A stretch of 28,783 nt of DNA, taken from Veillonella sp. Lineage in GTDB: Bacteria; Bacillota; Negativicutes; Veillonellales; Veillonellaceae. The translations under genes and the position numbers were made by a program. Under the pieces are notes generated by a model. The model had not been told where the DNA came from and did not search any database. It was given only the letters and a program-made list of their open reading frames with translations. Where the stretch lies: assembly GCF_015058545.1 (NCBI RefSeq), contig NZ_SVCB01000137.1:1-28783 (forward strand), written 5' to 3'. Of this stretch, positions 7,874 to 16,446 are shown in pieces; positions within the stretch are counted from its first letter, which is position 1, and each line of letters begins with the position of its first letter.

Positions 7874-7882
7874 TGCTATAAT
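7874..7882 (+). promoter_or_regulatory. Extended -10 promoter element for ferritin
   Basis: TGCTATAAT is a perfect TATAAT preceded by the TGN extension that can replace a good -35. No convincing -35 lies 16-18 bases upstream. Confidence 0.45.
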
Positions 7883-7927
7883 GAAGTCGTAAGCGATAAT
7901 AAATACTTATAAAGAACTAATCAAGCT

Positions 7928-7943
7928 TGTGATATGAATCACA
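7928..7943. promoter_or_regulatory. CRP/FNR-like palindrome in the ferritin leader
   Basis: TGTGATATGAATCACA fits the TGTGA-N6-TCACA consensus of CRP-class regulators with no mismatch. It lies about 45 bases after the predicted -10 and about 80 bases before the ATG. As RNA it would fold into a 6-bp hairpin with a 4-base loop. Which regulator, if any, uses it is unknown. Confidence 0.35.
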
Positions 7944-8024
7944 GCTACGTTATAGCGTGTAGTTTTACATGGTGTAACAGGATTAACATTAATTAAGAGA
8001 AGAAAGGCTTCAGGTGAGTTTACC

Positions 8025-8510
8025 ATGAACAAAAAAATCGCAAAAGCATTAAACGAACAAGTAATTTTTGAATTTAATTCCGCATACTTATATTTAGCAT
8101 TGTCCTTGTCAATGGCCGATGCTCGTTTTAAAGGTTTCTCCGCATGGTTGCGTTTGCAGTACCAAGAAGAAATGGATCATGCATTTAAATTTATTGACTA
8201 TTTAGAAAGTCGTAACGAAACAACTACTTTGGGCGACATCAAAGCTCAGGCTGTTGAAGTTAGCGATCCATTGAAAGTAGCTGAAATGGTTTACAACCAT
8301 GAACAAGTAATTACCGGTAAAATCAATGAAATCTATGCATTAGCTATTAAAGAAGAAGATTATGCAACTGTTAACTTCTTGAACTGGTTCATTAACGAAC
8401 AGGTTGAAGAAGAAGCCAGCGCTCGCGATTTGGTTGATGAATTCAAATTCGCCGGTGACAGCCGTGCCAGCCAGTTGTTTGTTGACGCTCGTTTGGGCAA
8501 CCGTCAGTGA
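8025..8510 (+). CDS. ftnA: Ferritin (FtnA-type iron storage protein)
   Basis: The 161-residue protein is a non-haem bacterial ferritin. The ferroxidase residues are visible: E16, Y23, E49 and H52 in the first helix pair (FEFNSAYLYL, QEEMDHAFKF), then E93 (YNHEQ) and the E125-Q126...E129 group (NEQVEEE). The family assembles into a 24-subunit cytoplasmic shell, oxidises Fe(II) and stores Fe(III), protecting against oxygen-driven damage, which matters in an anaerobe. AGGTGAG precedes the ATG. The gene is monocistronic, between its own promoter region and a strong terminator. Codon choice is more biased than in the nik genes, which suggests high expression. Confidence 0.93.
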   Translation: MNKKIAKALNEQVIFEFNSAYLYLALSLSMADARFKGFSAWLRLQYQEEMDHAFKFIDYLESRNETTTLGDIKAQAVEVSDPLKVAEMVYNHEQVITGKINEIYALAIKEEDYATVNFLNWFINEQVEEEASARDLVDEFKFAGDSRASQLFVDARLGNRQ

Positions 8511-8600
8511 TATTAAGGGCAGATTGCGGTAACAATCTGACTTAGTTTAGTATCAATAGTTTTTCCCTGATAAAAAATTACACAAGCTTAAGTAAGCTTT

Positions 8601-8629
8601 AAAAAAGACGCTCTTTGAGCGTCTTTTTT
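8601..8629 (+). terminator. Terminator after ferritin
   Basis: A 13-bp stem (AAAAAAGACGCTC 8601-8613 with GAGCGTCTTTTTT 8617-8629) with a 3-base loop ends in a T run; the A and T tails make it look bidirectional. A smaller stem (CAGATTG 8520-8526 with CAATCTG 8533-8539) just after the stop codon may stabilise the transcript's end. Confidence 0.9.
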
Positions 8630-8692
8630 AGTATCCGGATATTTACATAATTTAGTACCCGGATTTTTTTGTCTTTTTAATAAACTGATTTA

Positions 8693-8882
8693 TTTGACTT
8701 TTATAATTTTGCGCTAAAAGGTAAAAATACGGTTTAGTTCGATGACTTAAAAAGCCTTATAAATACTGCATAGAATAAAAAGTCAAATTTTTAAAATTTT
8801 TTTGACTTTTTAGCTTGACAAAAGTCAAAAAGTCAACTATTATATAGACAAGGTCAAAAGAACAAAAGGTAAAAAGGTTAAA
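8693..8882. promoter_or_regulatory. CtsR operator array
   Basis: Heptads like the CtsR half-site RGTCAAA surround the ctsR promoter: inverse copies at 8693-8699 and 8801-8807, direct copies AGTCAAA at 8781-8787 and 8823-8829, AGTCAAC at 8831-8837, GGTCAAA at 8852-8858, and a weaker GGTTAAA at 8876-8882. CtsR normally binds two direct heptads spaced by three bases. Here the pair in the promoter spacer has only one base between heptads, and others are inverted. Confidence 0.6.
8815..8843 (+). promoter_or_regulatory. Promoter of the ctsR-mcsA-mcsB-clpC operon
   Basis: TTGACA (8815-8820) and TATTAT (8838-8843) with a 17-base spacer filled by two CtsR-like heptads, so repressor binding would exclude RNA polymerase. 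The start near 8850 gives a leader of about 170 bases that contains further heptads and no obvious ORF. Confidence 0.78.
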
Positions 8883-9019
8883 AGGTTAGACAAACGAACA
8901 AAATAAAAAGTCCGTTGAACCGAATATCCATTAAACCGAGCGACCGAATCATAACACAGAATGAAGGTATTATATGAAGCAAAGTGTATTACTAGATATA
9001 AAGTTTGGAGAGATGATGT

Positions 9020-9499
9020 ATGGGAATTTTAGCGGATCGAATTGAAAAGTTTATTTTAGCTAAATTATTGGAAGAGCAGGCAAACAGAGAAGACGGTATT
9101 GTGTTACGCCGTAATGAATTAGCGGATGAGCTCAATTGTGCGCCGTCGCAAATCAGTTATGTTTTAAGCACCCGTTTTTCCAATGACCGCGGATTCATCG
9201 TTGAATCGAGACGTGGTCTGGGCGGTTTTATCAGTATCACCCGAATTCCGGTGAAAGCACTTTTGGAAGCGCCTAAACAAGAAGATAAAGAAGAAACAGC
9301 CACTGACAAACCATTGACCATGGGTATGATAGATAATTCGTTGTTTGAACTGATGCAGCAGAAGTTCTTACGTAAGCGAGAGGCGGCCCTTTTACATGAA
9401 GCGTTCGCCATCTTGATGGAAGAACCGGATCGCAAAACGCGTGAAGCAAAAGTTCGTCGCTTATTTGAACAAGTAGTCTCCATGGTGAAGGAGGTATGA
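9020..9499 (+). CDS. ctsR: CtsR, class III heat-shock repressor
   Basis: The 159-residue protein matches CtsR in length, its position before mcsA-mcsB-clpC, and its fold: an N-terminal helix-turn-helix (about residues 28-52, LRRNELADELNCAPSQISYVL), a winged region with the glycine-rich loop, and a C-terminal four-helix domain. CtsR represses clp genes at low temperature and is released on heating, when the glycine loop changes and McsB acts on the system. Here the loop reads RRGLGGF (residues 64-70), so one of the four conserved glycines is leucine (L67). GGAGAG precedes the ATG. It should autoregulate through the heptads at 8693-8882. Confidence 0.93.
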   Translation: MGILADRIEKFILAKLLEEQANREDGIVLRRNELADELNCAPSQISYVLSTRFSNDRGFIVESRRGLGGFISITRIPVKALLEAPKQEDKEETATDKPLTMGMIDNSLFELMQQKFLRKREAALLHEAFAILMEEPDRKTREAKVRRLFEQVVSMVKEV

Positions 9500-9505
9500 T
9501 GCGTT

Positions 9506-10045
9506 ATGTTATGTGATAATTGTAAAAAAAATGAAGCCACGGTGCATATGACTCGTGTGGTAAACGGTAAGAAAAGTGAACGTCATTTATGTAATACCTG
9601 TGCTAAACAGCAGGGCGAAGACTTCGGCGGCCAAGGCTTTATGAATTTCGGCCCGTCCTTGTGGGGCGATGACTTCTTCACGAATGACTTCTTTACCAAT
9701 TCATTATATCCTGACAGCTTATCGAATCCTCGCCAGGAAACGCGTTGCAGCCAATGCGGCATGTCATTTAGTGAATTTAATCAAACCGGTAAGTTTGGTT
9801 GCGACCATTGTTATGAAACCTTTGAAGCACAGATTGCACCATTGGTAAGACGCTTACAAGGTTCTTTGAATTATGAAGGTCGTGTACCGAGTCGCGGTAC
9901 GGGGGTTTTCAAAACAAAACATCAAATCAAACGGTTGCGTCAGGAACTTGATAAAGCCGTTAAAGCCGAACAGTTCGAAGAAGCCGTTCGCTTGCGTGAT
10001 GAAATTAAATCGTTGGAACAGTCCTTGGGTAACACCGACAAATAG
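9506..10045 (+). CDS. mcsA: McsA, zinc-finger activator of the McsB arginine kinase
   Basis: The 179-residue protein carries two zinc-binding pairs of CXXC motifs: C3/C6 with C29/C32, and C81/C84 with C99/C102. A UVR domain follows at about residues 138-173 (IKRLRQELDKAVKAEQF...), a helical hairpin also found in UvrB and ClpC. Between the fingers is a Gly/Phe/Asp-rich linker. McsA binds and activates McsB in the cytoplasm and links stress sensing, including metal and thiol stress, to protein arginine phosphorylation. It lies 6 bases after the ctsR stop and 11 bases before mcsB. Confidence 0.93.
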   Translation: MLCDNCKKNEATVHMTRVVNGKKSERHLCNTCAKQQGEDFGGQGFMNFGPSLWGDDFFTNDFFTNSLYPDSLSNPRQETRCSQCGMSFSEFNQTGKFGCDHCYETFEAQIAPLVRRLQGSLNYEGRVPSRGTGVFKTKHQIKRLRQELDKAVKAEQFEEAVRLRDEIKSLEQSLGNTDK

Positions 10046-10056
10046 GAGGGACAGTT

Positions 10057-11127
10057 ATGTTAGATAAAATCTTGGATGAACCGCTGAGCGGTTGGCTGAA
10101 GAGCAGTGATCCTTTGGGACAGTTAAATTCACATATTGTATTGTCCAGCCGAATTCGTTTGGCTCGTAACTTTAAAGGATTGCAATTTACTAATCGGAAT
10201 AACGAAGAGTCGCTGAAAAAAGTCGACACCATGATGCGCGGTGTGCTGGGCACTTTAAAAGCCGCCGATGGTCGCGATTATTCCAATATTAGTTTAGATA
10301 AATTATCAGATACGGAACGTGAAATTCTCGTTGAAAAGCACTTGATGAGTCCGCAAATGGGACAAAAAGCAATGTATCGTAGCTTAATTGTTGCCAACGA
10401 CGCGTCTGTGGCCATCATGGTCAACGAAGAAGATCATATTCGTATCCAGGCTATGGAACCGGGCCTCAAGCTCAAAGAAGCATTGGAGCATGCCTTACTT
10501 ATCGATGATGCCATCGAAAGCAAATGTGACTATGCTTTCAGCGAACGGTACGGCTATTTAACCGCTTGTCCGACTAATGTAGGCACAGGGCTTCGCGCTT
10601 CTGTCATGTTACACTTGCCTGCCTTAGCCATGACAGGACGGATTAACCGTTTAGTTCGCAATATTACGCAGCTCGGTTATTCGGTTCGCGGCCTTTATGG
10701 TGAAGGTTCACAAGCTTTAGGTAATATTTATCAGATTTCCAACCAAGTAACGATGGGGATCAGTGAAGAAGACACAGTTACACAAATTCAGAAAGTTATT
10801 GAAAAATTAGTTCAAGAAGAAGTTAAGGCCAGAGAAGCTATTAAGAATAACGACTTTGAAGCGTTTGAAGACCGCGTATGGCGTGCGTTCGGTACATTGC
10901 AGTACGCACGGCGTTTATCCGGTGAAGAAGCGCTGGGCCTTTTAAGTGATGTTCAATTAGGTATGGATATGGGCGTCTTGCCACAGCATTCCGCTGATGT
11001 GTTCAGTGAACTCGTGGTAACGACAAGACCTAACTTTTTAAGTAAATATGCCGGGAAAGAATCGATGACAGCTCAAGAACGCGACAGTTATCGCGCCAAA
11101 GTTGTTCGTGACAGATTAGCCCGCTAA
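10057..11127 (+). CDS. mcsB: McsB, protein arginine kinase
   Basis: The 356-residue protein belongs to the phosphagen-kinase superfamily. Family features are SSRIRLARN near the N-terminus, RIQAMEPGLKLKEAL, and CPTNVGTGLRASVMLHLPAL in the catalytic core. The C-terminal RDSYRA (342-347) fits the RDXXRA phosphoarginine-binding motif that allows allosteric activation in McsB. It phosphorylates arginines on damaged proteins, marking them for ClpC-ClpP. GGAGGG gives a strong ribosome-binding site. The operon order is the same as in Bacillus. Confidence 0.95.
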   Translation: MLDKILDEPLSGWLKSSDPLGQLNSHIVLSSRIRLARNFKGLQFTNRNNEESLKKVDTMMRGVLGTLKAADGRDYSNISLDKLSDTEREILVEKHLMSPQMGQKAMYRSLIVANDASVAIMVNEEDHIRIQAMEPGLKLKEALEHALLIDDAIESKCDYAFSERYGYLTACPTNVGTGLRASVMLHLPALAMTGRINRLVRNITQLGYSVRGLYGEGSQALGNIYQISNQVTMGISEEDTVTQIQKVIEKLVQEEVKAREAIKNNDFEAFEDRVWRAFGTLQYARRLSGEEALGLLSDVQLGMDMGVLPQHSADVFSELVVTTRPNFLSKYAGKESMTAQERDSYRAKVVRDRLAR

Positions 11128-11143
11128 GATATGAGGTGATTAT

Positions 11144-13600
11144 ATGTTTGAACGTTTTACCGACGGTGCGCAACGTGCTTTGGGCATTGCGCAGGAAAAA
11201 GCTAAGGAGTTCGGCCACGACTATGTGGGCACAGAACACTTGCTCCTTGGCTTATTGGAAGAAGATGACAGCGTAGCTTCCAAAGCGCTCCATTCCTTGG
11301 GTTTGGAAGATGAAGCTACTGAAAAAGCCGTACTGGATGCGGTAGGTCGCGGCAACAGTCGTGGTAATGAATTGTACATTACACCGCGTACCAAACGTGT
11401 TTTGCAGTTGGCTGTAGAAATTGCCAACCAAATGCAGCATAACTATGTTGGTGCCGAACACTTATTGCTCGGTATTTTACAAGATGGCGGCGGCGTAGCC
11501 GTGAGTGTTCTTTACGGTATGGGCATTCGCGCCAACGACGTTGTCAAAGCAATTAACAGTATTTACGGCTCCGAACAAAACGGCGCTGAAGGCGGTGCCG
11601 GCAATGGTACCGGTGGTGCCAACGGCAACAGTAACTTAGGTGATTTGAAAGATTTTGCTACCGATTTGAACGAATTGGCAAAACAAGGCAAGATTGACCC
11701 GGTTATCGGTCGTGATAACGAAATTAACCGTGTTATCCAGATTTTGAGCCGTCGTACCAAGAATAATCCGGTACTTATCGGTGAACCTGGGGTTGGTAAA
11801 ACCGCAATCGCCGAAGGCTTGGCACAGCGTATTGTAACGCAGAATGTGCCTGAAATTTTACGCAATAAACGTATTATTTCTTTAAGCTTAACAGCTATGC
11901 TGGCCGGTGCTAAATATCGTGGTGAATTCGAAGAACGCTTGAAAAAAGCTATCGACGAAGTACAGAAACACGATGACATGATTATTTTTATCGATGAACT
12001 TCATACATTAATCGGTGCCGGTGCCTCCGAAGGCGCCATGGATGCGGCCAACATTTTAAAACCTGCGTTAGCCCGCGGTACATTCCAGGTTATCGGTGCG
12101 ACTACGCTTGATGAATATAAGAAACACATTGAAAAAGATGCCGCTTTAGAACGTCGTTTCCAACCGGTATTGGTAGGGGAACCTAGTGAAGAAGAAGCCT
12201 TGGAAATCTTAAAAGGCTTGCGTGACCGCTACGAAGCGTTCCACAAAGCTAAGATTACCGATGAAGCTTTAAAAGCAGCCGTTGAATTATCCAGTCGTTA
12301 CATTTCCGACCGTTTCTTACCGGATAAAGCTATCGACGTAATGGATGAAGCTGCCTCTAAAGTACGTATGAAAGTATTTACGGCACCACCTGATGTGAAA
12401 GATTTGGAAACTCGTCTGGCCGATGTTCGTAAAGAAAAAGAAGCAGCCGTAACCGGACAAAACTACGAAGAAGCAGCCAAACTTCGTGATGAAGAAAAAA
12501 AATTGGTTGATGAAATCGAAGCTAAACAGCAAGCTCGCAGCAAAGAAGACGAGGAAAAACTTGTTGTTACCGAAGATGACATCGCCGCAGTTGTTTCTCA
12601 ATGGAGTGGTGTACCGGTTGCGAAAATCGCGGAAGAAGAATCGCAGCGTTTGCTTCGTTTGGAAGACGAACTTCATGAACGAGTTGTCGGTCAGGATGAA
12701 GCTGTGGTAGCTGTTTCTAAAGCCGTACGTCGTGCTCGTGCGGGCCTTAAAGATCCAAAACGTCCTATTGGTTCGTTCCTCTTCTTAGGCCCAACCGGTG
12801 TCGGCAAAACGGAATTGGCTCGTGCCTTAGCAGCCAACCTCTTTGGTGATGAAAACGCCGTGATTCGTCTCGATATGTCCGAATACATGGAAAAACACAC
12901 CGTATCTCGTTTGGTTGGGGCGCCTCCGGGCTATGTGGGCTATGATGAAGGCGGTCAGTTAACCGATGCTGTACGTCGTAAACCTTACAGTGTCATCTTG
13001 TTTGACGAAGTTGAAAAAGCTCATCCGGACTTCTTCAACATTCTATTACAGGTATTAGACGACGGTCGTTTGACTGATAACCAAGGTCGTACGGTAGATT
13101 TCCGTAATACGGTTATTATCATGACAAGTAACTTAGGCTCCAACTTCTTGAAAGAAGACAGTGCCGCTATGGGCTTCTTGGCTGCTAAGAATAAAGACGA
13201 TGCTAAGAAGAACGCCGAAAGTACTTTTGCGGAAGCCAAGAAAAACACGTTGGATGCCGTTAAACGTCATTTCCGCCCTGAATTCTTGAACCGTATCGAT
13301 GAAATGGTTGTATTCCATCCATTGACCGGTGAAGATTTAGGTAAGATTGTTAATATCTTGCTTAAAGATGTAACCAAACGTTTGGCTGAACGTAACCTTA
13401 CTTTGGAAGTATCTCCTGAAGCTCTTGAAGTTTTGGTTAAAGAAGGTTCCGACTTTGCGTACGGTGCGCGTCCGTTAAAACGTGCTATTCAGCGCCTCGT
13501 TGAAGACCCTATTTCCGACTTAATCTTAAAAGGCGATGCTCCTGAAGGTTCGGTAATTAAAGCTAATGTGGTGGACGGCGACATCACAATGGTAGTATAA
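11144..13600 (+). CDS. clpC: ClpC, AAA+ unfoldase of the ClpCP protease
   Basis: The 818-residue protein has the full ClpC layout: an N domain of two repeats (each with YVG-EHLLLG, about residues 1-145), a Gly/Asn-rich linker (about 147-165), ATPase 1 with Walker A GEPGVGKT (213-220), a middle domain with a UVR segment (about 415-475), and ATPase 2 with Walker A GPTGVGKT (549-556). The MGF tripeptide at 676-678 fits the loop that docks ClpC onto ClpP. It unfolds arginine-phosphorylated and adaptor-delivered proteins. McsB's gene ends 16 bases upstream. Highly biased codon use suggests high expression. Confidence 0.97.
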   Translation: MFERFTDGAQRALGIAQEKAKEFGHDYVGTEHLLLGLLEEDDSVASKALHSLGLEDEATEKAVLDAVGRGNSRGNELYITPRTKRVLQLAVEIANQMQHNYVGAEHLLLGILQDGGGVAVSVLYGMGIRANDVVKAINSIYGSEQNGAEGGAGNGTGGANGNSNLGDLKDFATDLNELAKQGKIDPVIGRDNEINRVIQILSRRTKNNPVLIGEPGVGKTAIAEGLAQRIVTQNVPEILRNKRIISLSLTAMLAGAKYRGEFEERLKKAIDEVQKHDDMIIFIDELHTLIGAGASEGAMDAANILKPALARGTFQVIGATTLDEYKKHIEKDAALERRFQPVLVGEPSEEEALEILKGLRDRYEAFHKAKITDEALKAAVELSSRYISDRFLPDKAIDVMDEAASKVRMKVFTAPPDVKDLETRLADVRKEKEAAVTGQNYEEAAKLRDEEKKLVDEIEAKQQARSKEDEEKLVVTEDDIAAVVSQWSGVPVAKIAEEESQRLLRLEDELHERVVGQDEAVVAVSKAVRRARAGLKDPKRPIGSFLFLGPTGVGKTELARALAANLFGDENAVIRLDMSEYMEKHTVSRLVGAPPGYVGYDEGGQLTDAVRRKPYSVILFDEVEKAHPDFFNILLQVLDDGRLTDNQGRTVDFRNTVIIMTSNLGSNFLKEDSAAMGFLAAKNKDDAKKNAESTFAEAKKNTLDAVKRHFRPEFLNRIDEMVVFHPLTGEDLGKIVNILLKDVTKRLAERNLTLEVSPEALEVLVKEGSDFAYGARPLKRAIQRLVEDPISDLILKGDAPEGSVIKANVVDGDITMVV

Positions 13601-13701
13601 TTAACAGGATTTGATTAACAGTTACAGATTTGGTTGATTATAACGCCGATTTACCGATTTATTCATGAAAAATTACTCCTCTGTTTGAAGGATATTGCAC
13701 T

Positions 13702-13743
13702 AAAAATCACGAATACTATGTAAATGGTGTTCGTGATTTTTTT
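13702..13743 (+). terminator. Terminator after clpC
   Basis: A 12-bp perfect stem (AAAAATCACGAA 13702-13713 with TTCGTGATTTTT 13730-13741), a 16-base loop and a run of seven T end the heat-shock operon. The ~100 bases between the clpC stop and this stem hold no recognisable feature. Confidence 0.88.
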
Positions 13744-13772
13744 ATAAATAATTATGAAAAAAGGTTCTCAAA

Positions 13773-13800
13773 TTGAAGTTGATTTACGAGTATATATAAT
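13773..13800 (+). promoter_or_regulatory. Candidate radA promoter
   Basis: TATAAT (13795-13800) is perfect; TTGAAG (13773-13778) is a partial -35 at 16 bases. The position between the clpC terminator and radA makes it plausible. Confidence 0.45.
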
Positions 13801-13824
13801 AGGGGAATTATAGAAGAGGATGCT

Positions 13825-15198
13825 ATGGCTAAGGTAAAAACAGCATATTTTTGTAATAATTGCGGAGCGGAGTCGGCGCGCTGGCTGGGTAAATGTCCTC
13901 AGTGCGGCCAATGGAATACATTGGTTGAAGAAGTGGTGCGTGAAACTAAGCAGAAGGGCACGGCTTCCTATGCTCCCGTTGATAAGTCAGCTACCAAACC
14001 GGTAGCTTTGGCTGATATAAAAACTGAAGATTCGCCTCGTTTATCCACTGGCTATGGTGAAATTGACCGCGTCTTAGGCGGCGGTATTGTGCCGGGCGCC
14101 CTCATTTTGCTCGGTGGCGATCCGGGTATCGGTAAATCCACTATTTTGCTACAGGTATCGGGCCGTATTGCCGATACGCACGGCAAGGTCCTTTATGCAT
14201 CCGGTGAAGAGTCGCAGATGCAGCTAAAACTCAGAGCAGAGCGCTTAGGCATTCAAGGGCAAAATTTAGCCGTCATGGCGGATACTAATTTGGATTCTAT
14301 TTTGCAAGAAGCAAGTCAGCATAAACCGGCATTGCTCGTTATTGACTCGATTCAGACTATGTTTACGGATGCCCTTGATTCAACACCGGGCAGTGTAGGT
14401 CAGGTCCGTGAATGTACGGCTCGACTTCTTCGTTTTGCCAAAGAGCAGGGCGTACCGGTTATTATTATTGGTCATGTAACAAAAGAAGGTAATATTGCCG
14501 GGCCGCGTATGTTGGAGCACATGGTGGACGTAGTGCTCTATTTTGAAGGGGAACGGTCCTATCAGTTCCGTATTTTACGCGGTATCAAAAACCGTTTCGG
14601 GTCCACTTCGGAATCGGGGCTTTTTGTCATGGAAGAAGAAGGCCTTGCCGAGCTTATTAATCCGTCAGCCACTTTATTGGCAGAGCGCACGGAAGAAGAA
14701 ACGGGTTCCGCTGTTATGGCCTATTTGGAAGGGATTCGTCCGATTCTGGTGGAAGTGCAAAGCCTTGTGGCTACAACCGCTTTCGGCATGCCGCGCCGTA
14801 CGTCTATCGGCTATGATTTGAATCGTTTGATTATCTTATTGGCTGTACTTGAAAAACGCTGCAATTTAACGCTTGGTAATAAAGACGTGTATGTGAATGT
14901 TATCGGCGGTTTGAAAGTAAATGAACCAGCTTGTGATTTGTCCGTGGCTGTTGCTATCGTTTCAAACTTAAAGAATCGCCCTGTACCGGCCGATATGGTT
15001 ATTCTCGGCGAAGTAGGACTTACCGGTAATATCCGCAGTATTCCGCGTATTGAACAGCGTATTGCGGAAGCGGCTAAAATGGGTTTTACCCGCTTTGTAG
15101 TGCCTGCGGGAAATGCAAAACAGGTGAAGCTGAATCGCCAGGATATTACAATCCACGGCGTAACTACAGTGCAGGAAGCGATGCAAATTGTATTTTAA
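13825..15198 (+). CDS. radA: RadA, DNA repair ATPase/branch-migration helicase
   Basis: The 457-residue protein has RadA's three parts: a C4 zinc finger (C10, C13, C24, C27), a RecA-like ATPase core with Walker A GDPGIGKST (98-106) and the RadA-specific KNRFG motif (255-259), and a C-terminal Lon-protease-like domain (about 280-457, with RRTSIGYDLNRL). It helps process recombination intermediates by extending strand exchange together with RecA. Length and motifs are complete. It is probably the first gene of a unit with the PIN/TRAM gene and ispDF. Confidence 0.95.
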   Translation: MAKVKTAYFCNNCGAESARWLGKCPQCGQWNTLVEEVVRETKQKGTASYAPVDKSATKPVALADIKTEDSPRLSTGYGEIDRVLGGGIVPGALILLGGDPGIGKSTILLQVSGRIADTHGKVLYASGEESQMQLKLRAERLGIQGQNLAVMADTNLDSILQEASQHKPALLVIDSIQTMFTDALDSTPGSVGQVRECTARLLRFAKEQGVPVIIIGHVTKEGNIAGPRMLEHMVDVVLYFEGERSYQFRILRGIKNRFGSTSESGLFVMEEEGLAELINPSATLLAERTEEETGSAVMAYLEGIRPILVEVQSLVATTAFGMPRRTSIGYDLNRLIILLAVLEKRCNLTLGNKDVYVNVIGGLKVNEPACDLSVAVAIVSNLKNRPVPADMVILGEVGLTGNIRSIPRIEQRIAEAAKMGFTRFVVPAGNAKQVKLNRQDITIHGVTTVQEAMQIVF

Positions 15199-15282
15199 TC
15201 ATTATTTTTAAGAATGATTTAATGAATTATTTATAATTTTAATGTACAATATAGATGCACACAGAGAGAGGAGGTGAGAAAA

Positions 15283-16446
15283 ATGGTGTATAAGATTTTA
15301 CGTTATGTCATAGCCTTATTGGTTGGGATTATGGGCTATATGTTGACGGACAATTTCATGCCGGTTTGGGAACCGATTATTGATGTGAAGTTCTGGACAA
15401 TGGGCTTCTTCGGTGTTTCCATAATCAAGATTTTAGCACTCGCCTTGGGCGGTTTAATCGGTGCTTTAATCGGCTTTGTAATCGCTTTGCCGATTATTAA
15501 TCAAGGTTTAAAACTGGCCAGAAGAATTGAAAGTCTCTTATCGCGTGTACCTAACCAGGAATTAATGGCCGGCACAGCCGGATTACTTTTTGGACTTATA
15601 ATAGCAAATCTTATTGGCTTGGCATTCTATCGCGTTCCGATTATCGGTTCGTACATTCCTATTATTTTAAGCGCCATCTTCGGTTATATCGGGATGCGTT
15701 TGGCGTCGCGCAAAGGGCCGGAGCTCTATGCTAACTGGCTGCAAAGTCGCACGGTGGCAAAAGACAAGAAGAAAGAAGTCGCGCCCAGAGAAAGCGAGCA
15801 GCTTACAGTGCCGACTATTTCTGAATTTGAATCTGAATCGTTGTCCGTAGCAAAATTATTGGATACGTCGGTTATTATTGACGGTCGTATTGCTGAATTG
15901 TGTGAAACGGGCTTTTTGGAAGGGCCTTTGGTAGTGCCTTTATTCGTGCTTGAAGAATTGCAACATATTTCCGATTCAGCCGATGTGTTGAAGCGTAATC
16001 GCGGTCGTCGCGGGCTCGATATTTTGCAAAGCATGCAACAAAAAGAGGTCATCGCTATTAAAGTAATTGCCGATGATTTTGAGGATATTACGGAAGTAGA
16101 CTCCAAATTGATGCGGCTTGCTTTAGACAAAAAGTGGAAAATTGTAACTAATGATTTTAACTTGAACAAAGTAGCCAGCTTGCAAGGTATTGAAGTGCTT
16201 AATTTGAATGATTTGGCGAATGCTTTAAAACCGGCTATGATTCCGGGCGAATGGATTCGCGTTCAGGTTATTAAAGAAGGTAAGGAAGATAACCAAGGTG
16301 TGGCCTATCTCGATGACGGTACGATGATCGTTATTGAAAACGGCGCGCAGTATGTGGATACGTCCATTGATGTTATGGTTACTTCCGTATTGCAGACCAG
16401 TGCGGGCCGCATGATTTTTGCGAGAGCGAAAGGAACTAAAGAATGA
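15283..16446 (+). CDS. YacL-like membrane protein with PIN and TRAM domains
   Basis: I take ATG 15283 because AGGAGGTGA ends 6 bases before it; a GTG at 15274 lies inside that ribosome-binding site. The 387-residue protein has about four hydrophobic segments (roughly 7-22, 44-72, 95-113, 118-138), a charged linker, a PIN nuclease domain with acidic residues D194 (LLDTSVIIDGR), E224/E225, D273 (VDSKLM) and D291 (TNDFN), and a TRAM RNA-binding domain (about 318-385). The same order (radA, yacL, ispD) occurs in Bacillus. It is presumably a membrane-anchored RNase, with function unproven. Its stop overlaps the ispDF start by 4 bases. Confidence 0.88.
   Translation: MVYKILRYVIALLVGIMGYMLTDNFMPVWEPIIDVKFWTMGFFGVSIIKILALALGGLIGALIGFVIALPIINQGLKLARRIESLLSRVPNQELMAGTAGLLFGLIIANLIGLAFYRVPIIGSYIPIILSAIFGYIGMRLASRKGPELYANWLQSRTVAKDKKKEVAPRESEQLTVPTISEFESESLSVAKLLDTSVIIDGRIAELCETGFLEGPLVVPLFVLEELQHISDSADVLKRNRGRRGLDILQSMQQKEVIAIKVIADDFEDITEVDSKLMRLALDKKWKIVTNDFNLNKVASLQGIEVLNLNDLANALKPAMIPGEWIRVQVIKEGKEDNQGVAYLDDGTMIVIENGAQYVDTSIDVMVTSVLQTSAGRMIFARAKGTKE

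Larger units (their letters stand above)
7742..8024 (+). other. nikE-ferritin intergenic region
   Basis: It holds no ORF with a ribosome-binding site. The visible contents are the extended -10 at 7874-7882, the palindrome TGTGA-N6-TCACA at 7928-7943, and a second small palindrome TTACA-TGG-TGTAA at 7966-7978. The ferritin leader would be about 135 bases if transcription starts near 7889. Confidence 0.45.

Noticed and set aside
7840..7915. Fur or PerR box near the ferritin promoter.
   Set aside because: GATTATC and GATAAT fragments occur, but no site fits the 7-1-7 arrangement convincingly.
8840..8960. Tandem AAAAGGT/AAAAGGTT stretches in the ctsR leader as a CRISPR-like or satellite repeat.
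   Set aside because: The units are irregular and short; they are better explained as degenerate CtsR heptads in A-rich DNA.
11563..13318. Long open frames on the - strand inside clpC and other genes.
   Set aside because: They are shadows of strongly biased coding sequences, lack ribosome-binding sites and have no recognisable domains.
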